Assembly (NCBI GenBank): GCA_016715795.1
Contig: JADJXP010000002.1
Coordinates: 1,178,001 to 1,242,000 of the forward strand
Direction of reading: 5' to 3'
Source: Chloracidobacterium sp.
Lineage (GTDB): Bacteria > Acidobacteriota > Blastocatellia > Pyrinomonadales > Pyrinomonadaceae
Length of the DNA stretch: 64,000 bases
The first letter of the stretch is position 1; every line of letters starts with the position of its first letter. Made by a program: the position numbers and the translations under genes. Below, piece by piece: positions 48,286-57,090 of the stretch. The notes below the pieces were generated by a model that was not told the origin of the DNA, did no database searches, and worked only from the letters and a program-made list of their open reading frames with translations.

Positions 48286-49277
48286 CCAAGATCCTATTCA
48301 TCGAACGTAAGCCGTTTGATTCGTTCAGCATCGAAAGGGCATTTCGCGACATCGCCGGTGCCCTACCGACCGAGATGGAACCTGAGTTCATCCAACTGCC
48401 GTATGGAAATCGCTTTCTTGACACTCTGAGAAACCTGCTCCTTTTTCGCGGGCGGAGGGCCGATATCTATCACATTACCGGGCAGGTGCACTATATCGGC
48501 TTGCGACTCTCGCGGCACGACACGATCTTGTCGATCATGGATGTGCGATTTCTCTACCGAGAACCCGGCTTTCGCCGCTGGCTGCTGAAGAAGCTATACC
48601 TGGACTGGCCCGTCAGCCGTCTGGACGTTATCACGGCCATCTCCGAGGAAACGAAGCGAGAGATCGTCAAATACACGGGCTGTAAGCCGGAGAAGGTCCA
48701 TGTTCTTGACCTTCCGGTAACACCGTCGGGCCGGCCACCTGCGGAAAGCGAATTCAATGCGGCTGAGCCGTCCATCCTCCAGGTTGGCACGATGGAGAAT
48801 AAGAATATCCCCAATCTCGCAAGAGCATTGAACGGGCTGAAGTGCCGACTGCGTATCATCGGCCGTCTCTCCGGCGAACAGGTCCGCGTCCTCGATGAGA
48901 ACAACCTCAATTACGAAACCCTCATCGACCTGACCGAGGAACAGGTCTGGGACGAATACGAAAACGCCGACATCGTCACATTTTGTTCGCTCTACGAGGG
49001 CTTTGGCCTGCCAATAGTCGAAGCCCAGTCATTCGGTAAGCCTGTCGTCACCAGCAACCGCAGCCCGATGAGCGAGACGGCCGGCCCCGACGGCGCCGTT
49101 TTTGTCGATCCGACCAGCCCTCACAGCATCAGAGAAGGGGTCGACCGTCTGATCGCGGACGGAGAATTACGCAGCCGGCTCCACGCCGCGGGACTTGTCA
49201 ATGTCGAGCGTTTCCGGCCCGAACAAGTCGCCCTCGGCTACGCTGCGCTTTATAGAAAGCTTCTCGACGCGAAGTAA
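48282..49277 (+). CDS. glycosyltransferase family 4
   Basis: A 331-residue GT-B enzyme. SILQVGTMENKNIPNLARAL opens the donor domain, and FCSLYEGFGLPIVEAQSFGKPVVTS is the ExFGxxxxE motif. The N-terminal domain is short. Following the heptose-activation genes, it could transfer heptose, but this is only positional. It ends the first polysaccharide run; a 480-bp gene-free stretch follows. Confidence 0.85.
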   Translation: MTKILFIERKPFDSFSIERAFRDIAGALPTEMEPEFIQLPYGNRFLDTLRNLLLFRGRRADIYHITGQVHYIGLRLSRHDTILSIMDVRFLYREPGFRRWLLKKLYLDWPVSRLDVITAISEETKREIVKYTGCKPEKVHVLDLPVTPSGRPPAESEFNAAEPSILQVGTMENKNIPNLARALNGLKCRLRIIGRLSGEQVRVLDENNLNYETLIDLTEEQVWDEYENADIVTFCSLYEGFGLPIVEAQSFGKPVVTSNRSPMSETAGPDGAVFVDPTSPHSIREGVDRLIADGELRSRLHAAGLVNVERFRPEQVALGYAALYRKLLDAK

Positions 49278-49330
49278 AAGGTCGCGACGAACCAAACTTT
49301 GCAGAAATTCTTGGCTTTCGCTATCTTCAG

Positions 49331-49402
49331 GTCAGGAAGGACCTCGGCCCCGTCCAGCTTGACTCATCTCTCATGTCAGCGGGGCCAAGGCCCGTTCCTG
49401 AC
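49331..49402. repeat. long imperfect hairpin in gene-free region
   Basis: GTCAGGAAGGACCTCGGCCCCG (start 49331) pairs imperfectly with CGGGGCCAAGGCCCGTTCCTGAC (end 49402) around a loop of about 27 bp. It could end the upstream polysaccharide transcript, though no T-run follows. The surrounding 49278-49757 holds no supported gene. Confidence 0.5.
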
Positions 49403-49416
49403 TGCGAGTTGCCGAA

Positions 49417-49477
49417 GTCGATACAATACCCGTGCATCAGGCCGTTTTGTATCGACATTTTTGCCAGTTGTATCGAC
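49417..49477. repeat. TTGTATCGAC repeats, one inverted and two direct
   Basis: GTCGATACAA at 49417-49426 is the exact reverse complement of TTGTATCGAC at 49447-49456 and again at 49468-49477. The 21-bp period of the two direct copies, two helical turns, would suit a cooperative DNA-binding protein. Confidence 0.5.
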
Positions 49478-49674
49478 GAATTTCCAAGAAAGTCGGCCCG
49501 ACTTGTCCGGCCGTTGATCATGTTGTGGGGATCTGATCATCGACCACCCTTATCCTTCCGTTAAACGCCGCCCTTGTCCCGTCGGTCTGACTCGCTGCTC
49601 CTCGCGGTACTGATGGCGGAAAACGGACATTTGTAACGCCGCTCATTCTACGCAATCTGTGCAGTTTTGAGAGA

Positions 49675-49707
49675 TCTGCGTCATTTTGTGCATTCTGCGT
49701 CATTTTG
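49675..49707. repeat. TCTGCGTCATTTTG direct repeat
   Basis: The 14-bp word occurs at 49675-49688 and 49694-49707, separated by TGCAT. It is part of an AT-rich low-complexity tract about 50 bp before the next gene. Confidence 0.45.
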
Positions 49708-49757
49708 CGTATTTTCGTATTGTCGAAGGAGCAAGGCCGTGTTATAAATGGCACGCT

Positions 49758-50156
49758 ATGATGACAAACTGGGAAGAAATACCACGCGGCGATATCGCTC
49801 CGGGTGCCGCCGGCATACACGTAACACTCAATCCAAAAGGGCTGATCGCGATCAGCCGGTTCACATATCAAGTGCTTGGGGAACCGACGGCAGTTCTACT
49901 GCTGTACGATCGGGCAAACTGTCGCATCGGCTTAAAACCGTCCGAGCATAACCGGCGCAACGCCTATCCCGTGGGCAAACGTCAACAGGGGGCCAAGGTC
50001 ATTCGCGCCTGCCGCCTGATGCGCCAGCACAATATAACCCTCACCACCGCGATCCAATTCCAGGACGCCCGGATCGACGAACACGGCATCCTGGTCCTTG
50101 ACCTGCGAACAGCCAAGGTATCAAATCGAGTGAGAACGCCGGTCCATTCGAAATGA
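49758..50156 (+). CDS. uncharacterised protein
   Basis: A 132-residue protein starting at ATG 49758 (MMTNWEEIPRGDIAPG…); an in-frame upstream ATG at 49686 adds 24 unlikely residues. It is basic, lacks signal peptide and membrane segments, and shows a regular beta-rich pattern (GIHVTLNPKGLIAISRFTYQVLG, AVLLLYDRANCRIGLKP). I do not recognise a named family. The alternating strands and a single Cys give no catalytic hint. It is flanked by repeat-rich DNA upstream and the convergent second gmd-like gene, so it may be an independent insertion in the polysaccharide cluster. Confidence 0.6.
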   Translation: MMTNWEEIPRGDIAPGAAGIHVTLNPKGLIAISRFTYQVLGEPTAVLLLYDRANCRIGLKPSEHNRRNAYPVGKRQQGAKVIRACRLMRQHNITLTTAIQFQDARIDEHGILVLDLRTAKVSNRVRTPVHSK

Positions 50157-50202
50157 TCGAGGACGTGGTGAGGATAGGCAAGCCGGATGCAAGCATTTGC
50201 GG

Positions 50203-51180
50203 TCAGGCGGTCGCGGTCTCGGCATCGTTAAACCGGGTCAGCCAGTATTCGATCATCTCGTCGAGCATTGATTCGAAGGTATAGGTTGGCGACCAGCCGG
50301 TGGCGGTGCGGAGTTTCATGCTGTCTACCTTCAGTTGGCGGCGGTCTTCGGTGCGGACTAAGCTCGGTTCGATCTCGACGAGCTTATTCCAGTCGAGGCC
50401 GAGGCTGCCGAATACATACTCGACGAGTTCACTGACGGTATGCGCAGAGCCGGTTGCGCAAACATAATCGTCGGATCGTTCTTGCTGCAGCATTAGCCAC
50501 ATCGCCCTAACGTAGTCCTTTGCATGGCCCCAGTCGCGTTGAACATCGAGGTTGCCGATTGGCATTGTATCGGCGAGGCCGAGCTTAATGCGGACGGCCT
50601 CGCGACAGACCTTATTCGTGACGAAGTTGATACCGCGTCGCGGACTTTCATGATTAAAGAGGATGCCGTTCGCAATGAACATTCCATATGCGGCCCGATA
50701 ATTTCTCGCCATCATGTAGGCAAACACTTTAGAGCATGCATAGGGCGAACCGGGATCCATTCTTGTCGTTTCGCGCTGGCAGCCGTCATCGTCAACCGAA
50801 TCACCGAACATCTCGGACGACGACGCCTGATATATGCGAGCGAGCGGCGCATTGAGACGTGCCGCCTCAAACACATTGACGGCCCCGACGCCGGTGATCT
50901 TCGCCGTTATGACCGGCTCCTGAAAAGAGTGGCCAACGTGGGATTGGGCAGCGAGATTGTAGACCTCATCCGGCCGGATATCAGCAAATATCTGCGAAAG
51001 GCCGGAAAGATCCGAGATATCGCCCTCTACTAATTCGATCCGGTCACGGATCGGCTCTATCCGTGAAGAGCTCGAACCTTGTCGAGCGAGGCCAAAGACC
51101 TGATAGCCCTTTTCAAGCAAAAGTTCTGCCAGATAACTTCCGTCCTGGCCGTTTATACCTGTAATTAGGACTTTTTTCAC
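50203..51180 (-). CDS. GDP-mannose 4,6-dehydratase-like SDR (second copy)
   Basis: A 325-residue protein from GTG 51180, which opens the NADP motif KKVLITGINGQDGSYLAELL. Conserved blocks are YQASSSEMFG, GSPYACSKVFAY, GILFNHESPRRGINFV and RDWGHAKDYVRAMW, all typical of Gmd. It differs clearly from the Gmd at 36564-37667, so it is not a recent duplicate. It could feed a second GDP-6-deoxyhexose such as D-rhamnose. Longer N-terminal extensions overlap the divergent gene and are not used. Divergent orientation gives it its own promoter in 51181-51280. Confidence 0.85.
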   Translation of the reverse strand: MKKVLITGINGQDGSYLAELLLEKGYQVFGLARQGSSSSRIEPIRDRIELVEGDISDLSGLSQIFADIRPDEVYNLAAQSHVGHSFQEPVITAKITGVGAVNVFEAARLNAPLARIYQASSSEMFGDSVDDDGCQRETTRMDPGSPYACSKVFAYMMARNYRAAYGMFIANGILFNHESPRRGINFVTNKVCREAVRIKLGLADTMPIGNLDVQRDWGHAKDYVRAMWLMLQQERSDDYVCATGSAHTVSELVEYVFGSLGLDWNKLVEIEPSLVRTEDRRQLKVDSMKLRTATGWSPTYTFESMLDEMIEYWLTRFNDAETATA

Positions 51181-51280
51181 GTTTTTAGGTATCGTAGTAA
51201 AGGCTCGATTATAGAGTCTCTGTTGAGTGCACTCCAACTCTGAAACCTCGAATCCACACGCCAGAACGGTCGATAACGCT

Positions 51281-52159
51281 ATGAGAATTCTCGTATTTGG
51301 CGGAACAGGAATGCTCGGCCACAAGCTCGTCCAGGTCCTTGGGCGGCGGTTCGATGTGTGGGCCGCGGTTCGACGGCCTTTTGCCGAAGTCGAGAGATTT
51401 GGCATTTTTGACGGCGCACGTTGCATCGACCAGGTCGACGTCATGGATGAGGGATCAGTGAGGCGAGCCATCGACGTCGCCAAACCTGACGCGGTCATCA
51501 ATGCCGTCGGCATTATCAAGCAGCGGCCCGAGGCAAAGGACGAGATGACGACGCTCGGCATCAATACTCTTTTCCCATTGAAACTCGCAGCCCTGAGCGA
51601 AACCCGAGGGTTTCGACTCATCACGATCAGTACCGACTGTGTGTTCAGCGGCTCGAAAGGGGATTATTCGGAGGCCGACGAACCTGATGCTCGCGACCTT
51701 TACGGCTTGAGTAAACGGCTTGGTGAGGTAAGCGCCGGAGACTGTTTGACGCTGCGAACCTCGATAATAGGCAGGGAATTGGAGAGCACTGCGAGCCTGG
51801 TCGAGTGGTTTCTGAGCAAACGGAACGGAGAGGTCGAGGGATGGACGAGAGCGATCTATTCGGGATTTCCCAGCATTGAGATGGTAAAGATAATCGGCGA
51901 TGTTATCGAATTTCATCCCGACCTTCGCGGCCTTTATCACGTATCGAGCGAGCCGTTCAGCAAATTCGATCTATTGGAGCTGCTCAATGACGCCTACGAT
52001 GCCAATATCAAGATCACCCCGTCCGAGAGAGTAACCATTGACCGCAGTCTGGACTCAACAAGGTTCCGAGATGTGACGGGTTACCAGCCGCCAGCGTGGC
52101 CTGAGATGGTTTCGGCGATGGCCGACGACCCGACACCTTACGACATGTTTCACGCATAA
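51281..52159 (+). CDS. RmlD-like SDR sugar-nucleotide reductase
   Basis: A 292-residue protein starting at ATG 51281 with RILVFGGTGMLGHKLVQVL. STDCVFSGSKGDYSEAD and DLYGLSKRLGE (Tyr-x3-Lys) are typical of the RmlD family. Followed by CapE-like and CapG-like genes, it most likely reduces the 4-keto intermediate on the way to UDP-N-acetyl-L-fucosamine, a step done by CapF/WbjC elsewhere. It lacks the C-terminal cupin of CapF. dTDP-rhamnose synthesis is less likely because rmlABC are absent here. Confidence 0.82.
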   Translation: MRILVFGGTGMLGHKLVQVLGRRFDVWAAVRRPFAEVERFGIFDGARCIDQVDVMDEGSVRRAIDVAKPDAVINAVGIIKQRPEAKDEMTTLGINTLFPLKLAALSETRGFRLITISTDCVFSGSKGDYSEADEPDARDLYGLSKRLGEVSAGDCLTLRTSIIGRELESTASLVEWFLSKRNGEVEGWTRAIYSGFPSIEMVKIIGDVIEFHPDLRGLYHVSSEPFSKFDLLELLNDAYDANIKITPSERVTIDRSLDSTRFRDVTGYQPPAWPEMVSAMADDPTPYDMFHA

Positions 52160-53328
52160 TGGCCGAACGCCCAAAGATACTCGTTATTTGCGACTATTTC
52201 CTGCCGGGATTCGAAAGCGGCGGTGCGATGCGCACCTTGGTCAATATGATCGACCGGTTTAGCGGCCGGTTCGATTTTCGCGTCGTCACGCGGAACCACG
52301 ACGGACCGCATAATCTTAAGCCCTACGAGAGCATCAACATCGGCGAATGGAACGATCTTGGGAATTGCCAAGCGTACTACCTTTCGCGCTTGGACGTTCG
52401 CAGCAGTACTATCAGGAAATTGATCGATGAAGTGAAGCCCGACGCAGTTTACCTAAATAGCGTTTTCAGTCCGCTTACGATCAGGACGCTCTTCCTACGG
52501 CGACTTGGAAACTTCGATGTTCCTGTTATCCTGGCGCCCGAAGGTGAACTCTGTGTCGGAGCCCTAACGCTTAATCCGATGCGAAAGGCCATCTTCCTTG
52601 CCGGGGCAAGAACGATTGGTCTGTATCGCGGTTTGATCTGGAAAGCCGCAGCGGATACCGAAAAGGACGATGTGCTGCGCGTCCTGGGCGACAACGGTCA
52701 AATGTTTGTTGCGCCGAACATGCCTCCGCGAACGATCTTTGACCAATACGCTGTGGGTGACAAGCCGCGGAAGAATGAGGGCCGTGCGCGTTTTGTCTTT
52801 CTTTCGCGGTTCATGCGAAAGAAGAACTTGAACTGGGTGCTCTCGCATCTTAAATCGATGAAGGGCGATCTGACGATCGACATCTACGGGCCGATCGAGG
52901 AGCAGGACTACTGGGAAGAGACACAGAAGATCGTGGCTTTGCTGCCGTCGAATATCAAGGTAGAGGCCAAAGGCCTTGTTTCGCCGGAAAAGGTTGCCGG
53001 CACCCTCTTTACCTACGATTTCTTTATTCTGCCGACCATAGGCGAGAACTTTGGCCACGTCTGCATCGAATCGCTCGCCGCCGGCTGCCCGCTGGTGATC
53101 AGCGACCAAACGCCGTGGCGAGGGCTGGAAGCCGACGGTATCGGCTGGGACCTTTCACTTGACAGTCTAGAAGCGTGGACGAATGTTATCCAGAGATGCA
53201 TCGATATGGGTCCGGATGAATACTCGACGATGTCGCAGACAGCGCGAGGCTACGCCGAGCAATGGCTTGGCGACCCAAGCGTCGAGAGCACCAATCTCGC
53301 CGTGCTCGAGGCCGCAGTCGCCGACTAA
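52159..53328 (+). CDS. glycosyltransferase family 4
   Basis: A 389-residue GT-B transferase overlapping the RmlD-like stop by 1 bp. KILVICDYFLPGFESGGAMRTLVNMI opens the acceptor domain. FVFLSRFMRKKNLNWVLSHL and LPTIGENFGHVCIESLAAGCPLVIS form the donor site. Specificity unknown; likely adds FucNAc-pathway or neighbouring sugars. Confidence 0.85.
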   Translation: MAERPKILVICDYFLPGFESGGAMRTLVNMIDRFSGRFDFRVVTRNHDGPHNLKPYESINIGEWNDLGNCQAYYLSRLDVRSSTIRKLIDEVKPDAVYLNSVFSPLTIRTLFLRRLGNFDVPVILAPEGELCVGALTLNPMRKAIFLAGARTIGLYRGLIWKAAADTEKDDVLRVLGDNGQMFVAPNMPPRTIFDQYAVGDKPRKNEGRARFVFLSRFMRKKNLNWVLSHLKSMKGDLTIDIYGPIEEQDYWEETQKIVALLPSNIKVEAKGLVSPEKVAGTLFTYDFFILPTIGENFGHVCIESLAAGCPLVISDQTPWRGLEADGIGWDLSLDSLEAWTNVIQRCIDMGPDEYSTMSQTARGYAEQWLGDPSVESTNLAVLEAAVAD

Positions 53329-53390
53329 TGCATTTTTCACAACCTTTGCTTAGTGTTAAACTCTTTCGTTGGTTCGTTTTCTACTGATCC

Positions 53391-54437
53391 ATGAGCATTC
53401 TTGAAGGTAAGAGGGTCCTGGTCACCGGCGGCACAGGTTCGCTTGGGCAGACGCTCGTAAAACGCATCCTGACGGGCGAGGCCGGCACGCCGGCACGCAT
53501 CACGGTCTTTTCGAGGGACGAGGCAAAGCAGCATTACATGCGGCTCGATTTCCTCAACCGCGAGACGGCCACCGACGACGTTATTTATCAAAACTCACGT
53601 GACTTGTTGAATTTCCGCATCGGCGACGTCCGCGATTATCCGTCGCTGGTGACCGCGATGCGCGAGGCCGACATCGTATTCAATGCGGCAGCCCTGAAGC
53701 AGGTGCCGTCGTGCGAATATTTCCCGTTCGAGGCCGTTCAGACCAACATCAACGGGGCCGCGAACATCATCCGAGCCATCCGCGAAAACAACCTGCCGGT
53801 CAAAAAGATAATCGGCATCTCGACTGACAAGGCATGTAAACCTATCAACGTGATGGGAATGACAAAGGCCCTTCAGGAACGGATCCTGATCGAGGCGAAC
53901 CGTGATTGCCCGGAGGTTCAGTTCAACTGTGTCCGCTATGGCAACGTGATCGCGTCGCGCGGGTCGATCATTCCGCTCTTTGTCGAGCAGATAACGAACG
54001 ATCAGCCGATAACCATCACGCTGCCTGAGATGACGCGGTTTTTGCTGAGTCTCGACCGTGCTGTTGATACGGTCTTTGAGGCAGTCAATAGTGACGGCCG
54101 AGGCGAGACGTTCGTGCCAAAGGTCGGCTCGGCAAAGATAACCGATGTCGCCGCGGTTCTGATGGGCGACAAACAATTGCCCACCACCTTTACAGGCATT
54201 CGCCCCGGTGAAAAGGTCCACGAGATCATGGTCTCGGAGGAAGAATGCTTCCGCACGGTCGAACGCGGCAATTACTATGTCATCCTGCCGGTCTTGCCCG
54301 AACTGCGTGACGCCGCAGGCCAGACACCGGCCCTGCAGAGCGAGTATTCGTCAAAAGATAACAACCTCACCGGCGAACCGCTTGCGGAGTTGCTGGGCGA
54401 TGCAAGCGATGAGATAAAACGGTTCCTAGGCCGCTAA
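53391..54437 (+). CDS. capE: UDP-GlcNAc 4,6-dehydratase/5-epimerase (CapE/WbjB-like)
   Basis: A 348-residue inverting dehydratase. VLVTGGTGSLGQTLVKRIL is the NADP site and IIGISTDKACKPINVMGMTKALQE holds the catalytic Asp-Lys. The usual active-site Tyr of Tyr-x3-Lys is Met (MGMTK), as in CapE of Staphylococcus. With the CapG-like enzyme and an RmlD-like reductase it forms a UDP-N-acetyl-L-fucosamine route. The start ATG is 62 bp after the GT4 gene. Confidence 0.9.
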   Translation: MSILEGKRVLVTGGTGSLGQTLVKRILTGEAGTPARITVFSRDEAKQHYMRLDFLNRETATDDVIYQNSRDLLNFRIGDVRDYPSLVTAMREADIVFNAAALKQVPSCEYFPFEAVQTNINGAANIIRAIRENNLPVKKIIGISTDKACKPINVMGMTKALQERILIEANRDCPEVQFNCVRYGNVIASRGSIIPLFVEQITNDQPITITLPEMTRFLLSLDRAVDTVFEAVNSDGRGETFVPKVGSAKITDVAAVLMGDKQLPTTFTGIRPGEKVHEIMVSEEECFRTVERGNYYVILPVLPELRDAAGQTPALQSEYSSKDNNLTGEPLAELLGDASDEIKRFLGR

Positions 54438-54441
54438 GCGT

Positions 54442-55542
54442 ATGAAGATAATGACCATTTTCGGCACGCGGCCGGAGATCATCAGGCTCAGCCTCGTGAT
54501 GCGCGTTCTCGATCAGCACGCCGAGCACATTACCGTCCACACGGGCCAGAATTACGACGAGAGTCTGAGCGATGTGTTTATCCGTGAACTGGATATCCGA
54601 ACGCCCGACGTGCATCTCGGCATAAAGTCAAAGACCTTTGGCGAGCAGATAGGTCAGATATTGTCAAAGATCGATGAGGTGCTCGATCAGCATAAACCCG
54701 ACCGAGTTTTACTGCTCGGCGACACTAACAGCGCTCTGACGGCGATCGCGGCGGCCCGACGGCAGATAGCTGTATTCCATATGGAGGCAGGGAACCGGTG
54801 CTTCGACGACCGTGTGCCGGAGGAGATAAACCGCCGTATCATCGACCATTCGAGCACCGTCCTTATGCCATACACCGAGCGGAGCAAGGAGAACCTTGTT
54901 CGCGAAGGGGTCGATCGCGACCGCATTTTTGTAACCGGCAACCCGATCAAGGAGGTCCTTGACACTTTTGGCGACAACATCGAGAACAGCGACGTCCTGA
55001 AGGGCCTTTCGGTAAAACCGTTCGAGTATTTCCTCGTCACTTTGCACCGGTCGGAGAATGTCGATCTGCCGGAGCGGCTCGCGAGGATCTTTGCAGGCCT
55101 TAGCGAGGTCTCGAAGAAGTTTGGGAAGCAAGTCCTCGTTTCGGTGCATCCGCGAACTGCCGAACGCCTCGAGCAAGGCGGCCTGCGCCCTGATCCGAAA
55201 GAGATAAGATTGCTCAAGGCGTTGGGCTTTTTCGATTTCGTCAAGCTCGAAAAGAACTCGCTCGCCGTCCTCACCGACAGCGGCACCGTGCAGGAGGAAT
55301 GTGCTATTTTCGGCATTCCAAACATTACGCTTCGTGACGTAACGGAGCGGCCTGAGACGCAGGAATGCGGCAGCAACATCCTCAGCGGTGCAGATGCCGA
55401 TTCAATAGTCCGAGCGGTCGAGCTCGCTATCGCGCAGCCCGCAGCGTGGACGCCGCCGCGTGAATATATGGCCGCCAACGTGTCGCAGACGGTCAGCAAG
55501 ATCGTCCTCGGCTATGTAAGCCAGCGCCGCCATTTTTCCTAG
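54442..55542 (+). CDS. UDP-HexNAc 2-epimerase (WecB/CapG/WbjD-like)
   Basis: A 366-residue non-hydrolysing epimerase. The start KIMTIFGTRPEIIRLSLVMRVL and blocks VHTGQNYDESLSDVF, HMEAGNRCFDDRVPEEINRRIIDH, and LTDSGTVQEECAIFGIPNITLRD are diagnostic. In a CapE/RmlD context it should perform the last step, giving UDP-FucNAc, rather than making UDP-ManNAc. Confidence 0.9.
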   Translation: MKIMTIFGTRPEIIRLSLVMRVLDQHAEHITVHTGQNYDESLSDVFIRELDIRTPDVHLGIKSKTFGEQIGQILSKIDEVLDQHKPDRVLLLGDTNSALTAIAAARRQIAVFHMEAGNRCFDDRVPEEINRRIIDHSSTVLMPYTERSKENLVREGVDRDRIFVTGNPIKEVLDTFGDNIENSDVLKGLSVKPFEYFLVTLHRSENVDLPERLARIFAGLSEVSKKFGKQVLVSVHPRTAERLEQGGLRPDPKEIRLLKALGFFDFVKLEKNSLAVLTDSGTVQEECAIFGIPNITLRDVTERPETQECGSNILSGADADSIVRAVELAIAQPAAWTPPREYMAANVSQTVSKIVLGYVSQRRHFS

Positions 55543-55546
55543 AATA

Positions 55547-56776
55547 ATGTCCGCCGACAACACGCTTTGGGTACTGACCGAGGTTTATTATCCCGAGGAG
55601 ATGTCCACGGGCTACTACCTCACGTCGATAGCCGAGCATCTGGCCAAAACGCGAAAGGTCAACGTTATTACCGGCCAGCCAAAGCATATGGCACGCGGCC
55701 TTCGGGCACCGAAAAAAGAGACGCATAACGGAGTTGATATCTTCCGCGCCTGGGGCACCACGCTCGACAAGAACGTGATGGCCTTTAGGCTGCTGAACAT
55801 GCTCACCATCGGGCTGTCGGTCTTTCTGCACTCGCTGCGACATTTTCGAAAGGGTGATCAGGTGCTGGTCGTCACCGCGCCGCCGTCGCTGCCCGTGACG
55901 ACGGCACTCGCGTCGCTGATCAAGGGGGCATCATATACACTGCTTGTTCAGGACAGCTACCCTGAGATACTCGTCGCGGTCGGCTCCGCAAGGGCCGATT
56001 CGTCGTTTGTCCGGTTCGTTCATTACGTAAATCGATGGGTTTACAAGCACGCGGCCAAGATCATCGTCATGGGGCGTGATATGAACGAACTCTTCCAAAA
56101 CAAGACCGAGGGCCTTGACCTCCCGATCGTGACGATCCCAAACTGGGCCGACCTTGAAACGGTCGCGCCTCTGCCAAGAGGTGATAACGCCCTGCTGACG
56201 GAACTCGGCATAGCCGACAAGTTCGTTCTGCTCTACGCCGGAAATATTGGCCATCCAACTGATGTCGAGACGATCATCGAGGCGGCCGAGGGGCTTCAGA
56301 ACAGGGAAGACATCCATTTTCTCTTTATCGGCGCCGGCGTTAAGAAGAAATGGCTAGCCGAAACTGCCGCTAAGCTCAGCAACGTCACCGTGCTCGACTA
56401 TCGGCCACGGTCCGAGCAGACGGTCTTTCTGAACGCATGCGATGTCGGCCTTGTGGCGCTTGTTAAGGGTATGTGGGGTACGGCGATGCCGAGCCGGACG
56501 TATAACATCATGGCGGCGGGGAAACCGATGATCGCCCTCACGGACGAGGGAAGCGAGCTTGCCCGCGTGATCGACGAGGACGGCATCGGGTGGCATATTG
56601 AGCCCGACAATGCCGGGCAGCTTGAGACGGCGATCCTCACCGCGTATGATGCTCGCTCGGACCTCGCGGATATGGGTAGCCGCTCCCGCCAGGCTGCCGA
56701 GGAAAAATATTCGCTTGCCCTCGCGTGCGAAACTTATCGTCGAGTAATGGAACTGCCCCCTGCAAAAAATACTTGA
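55547..56776 (+). CDS. glycosyltransferase family 4, WbuB-like
   Basis: A 409-residue GT-B enzyme. The N-terminal LWVLTEVYYPEEMSTGYYLTSIAEHLA and the membrane-associating stretch before LLVQDSYPEILVAVG match WbuB/WcaI-type transferases, some of which add L-FucNAc. FVLLYAGNIGHPTDVETIIEAA opens the donor domain. Its place after the FucNAc synthesis genes supports that role. Confidence 0.85.
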   Translation: MSADNTLWVLTEVYYPEEMSTGYYLTSIAEHLAKTRKVNVITGQPKHMARGLRAPKKETHNGVDIFRAWGTTLDKNVMAFRLLNMLTIGLSVFLHSLRHFRKGDQVLVVTAPPSLPVTTALASLIKGASYTLLVQDSYPEILVAVGSARADSSFVRFVHYVNRWVYKHAAKIIVMGRDMNELFQNKTEGLDLPIVTIPNWADLETVAPLPRGDNALLTELGIADKFVLLYAGNIGHPTDVETIIEAAEGLQNREDIHFLFIGAGVKKKWLAETAAKLSNVTVLDYRPRSEQTVFLNACDVGLVALVKGMWGTAMPSRTYNIMAAGKPMIALTDEGSELARVIDEDGIGWHIEPDNAGQLETAILTAYDARSDLADMGSRSRQAAEEKYSLALACETYRRVMELPPAKNT

Positions 56777-56837
56777 TTTGTGTGCATGGCTGTGCTATCG
56801 TTGCAACATCATGTCAGAGTGCTTGATATCGCTGCGT

Positions 56838-56995
56838 CCGGCAATTTGTAGGACACGCGTCGCACAAATCCCGTTTTTGCGCGAAATTTGTGGAACACGG
56901 TAAAAATCGGACGGTAACCTCCAGTAGTTTCAACACTTAGAGTGTTCCACGGGAGGGTGGAACACGGCGGAACAGAGGCGGAACAGCGGCGGAAT
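56838..56995. repeat. hairpin repeat region with GGAACA-type words
   Basis: The 314-bp gap 56777-57090 holds no supported gene. Near-duplicates GCAATTTGTAGGACAC and GAAATTTGTGGAACAC occur at about 56841 and 56884. A perfect hairpin GTGTTCCAC-GGGAGG-GTGGAACAC lies at 56942-56965, followed by CGGAACAG twice. The layout (hairpin then GGNACA-type words) mirrors the repeats at 3417-3670. Confidence 0.55.
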
Positions 56996-57090
56996 GCTGA
57001 CTGCCCGACAGCGTATCGCTAACAGGTCATGCGCCGGATTGACAGCCGCGCGCACTTCTTGATTCAATTGTGATTTTCCGCTTCGCTTGA

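Noticed and set aside
49299..49564. Short open frames in the 49.3-49.6 kb gap
   Set aside because: Low-complexity translations spanning the hairpins and repeats, no ribosome-binding sites.
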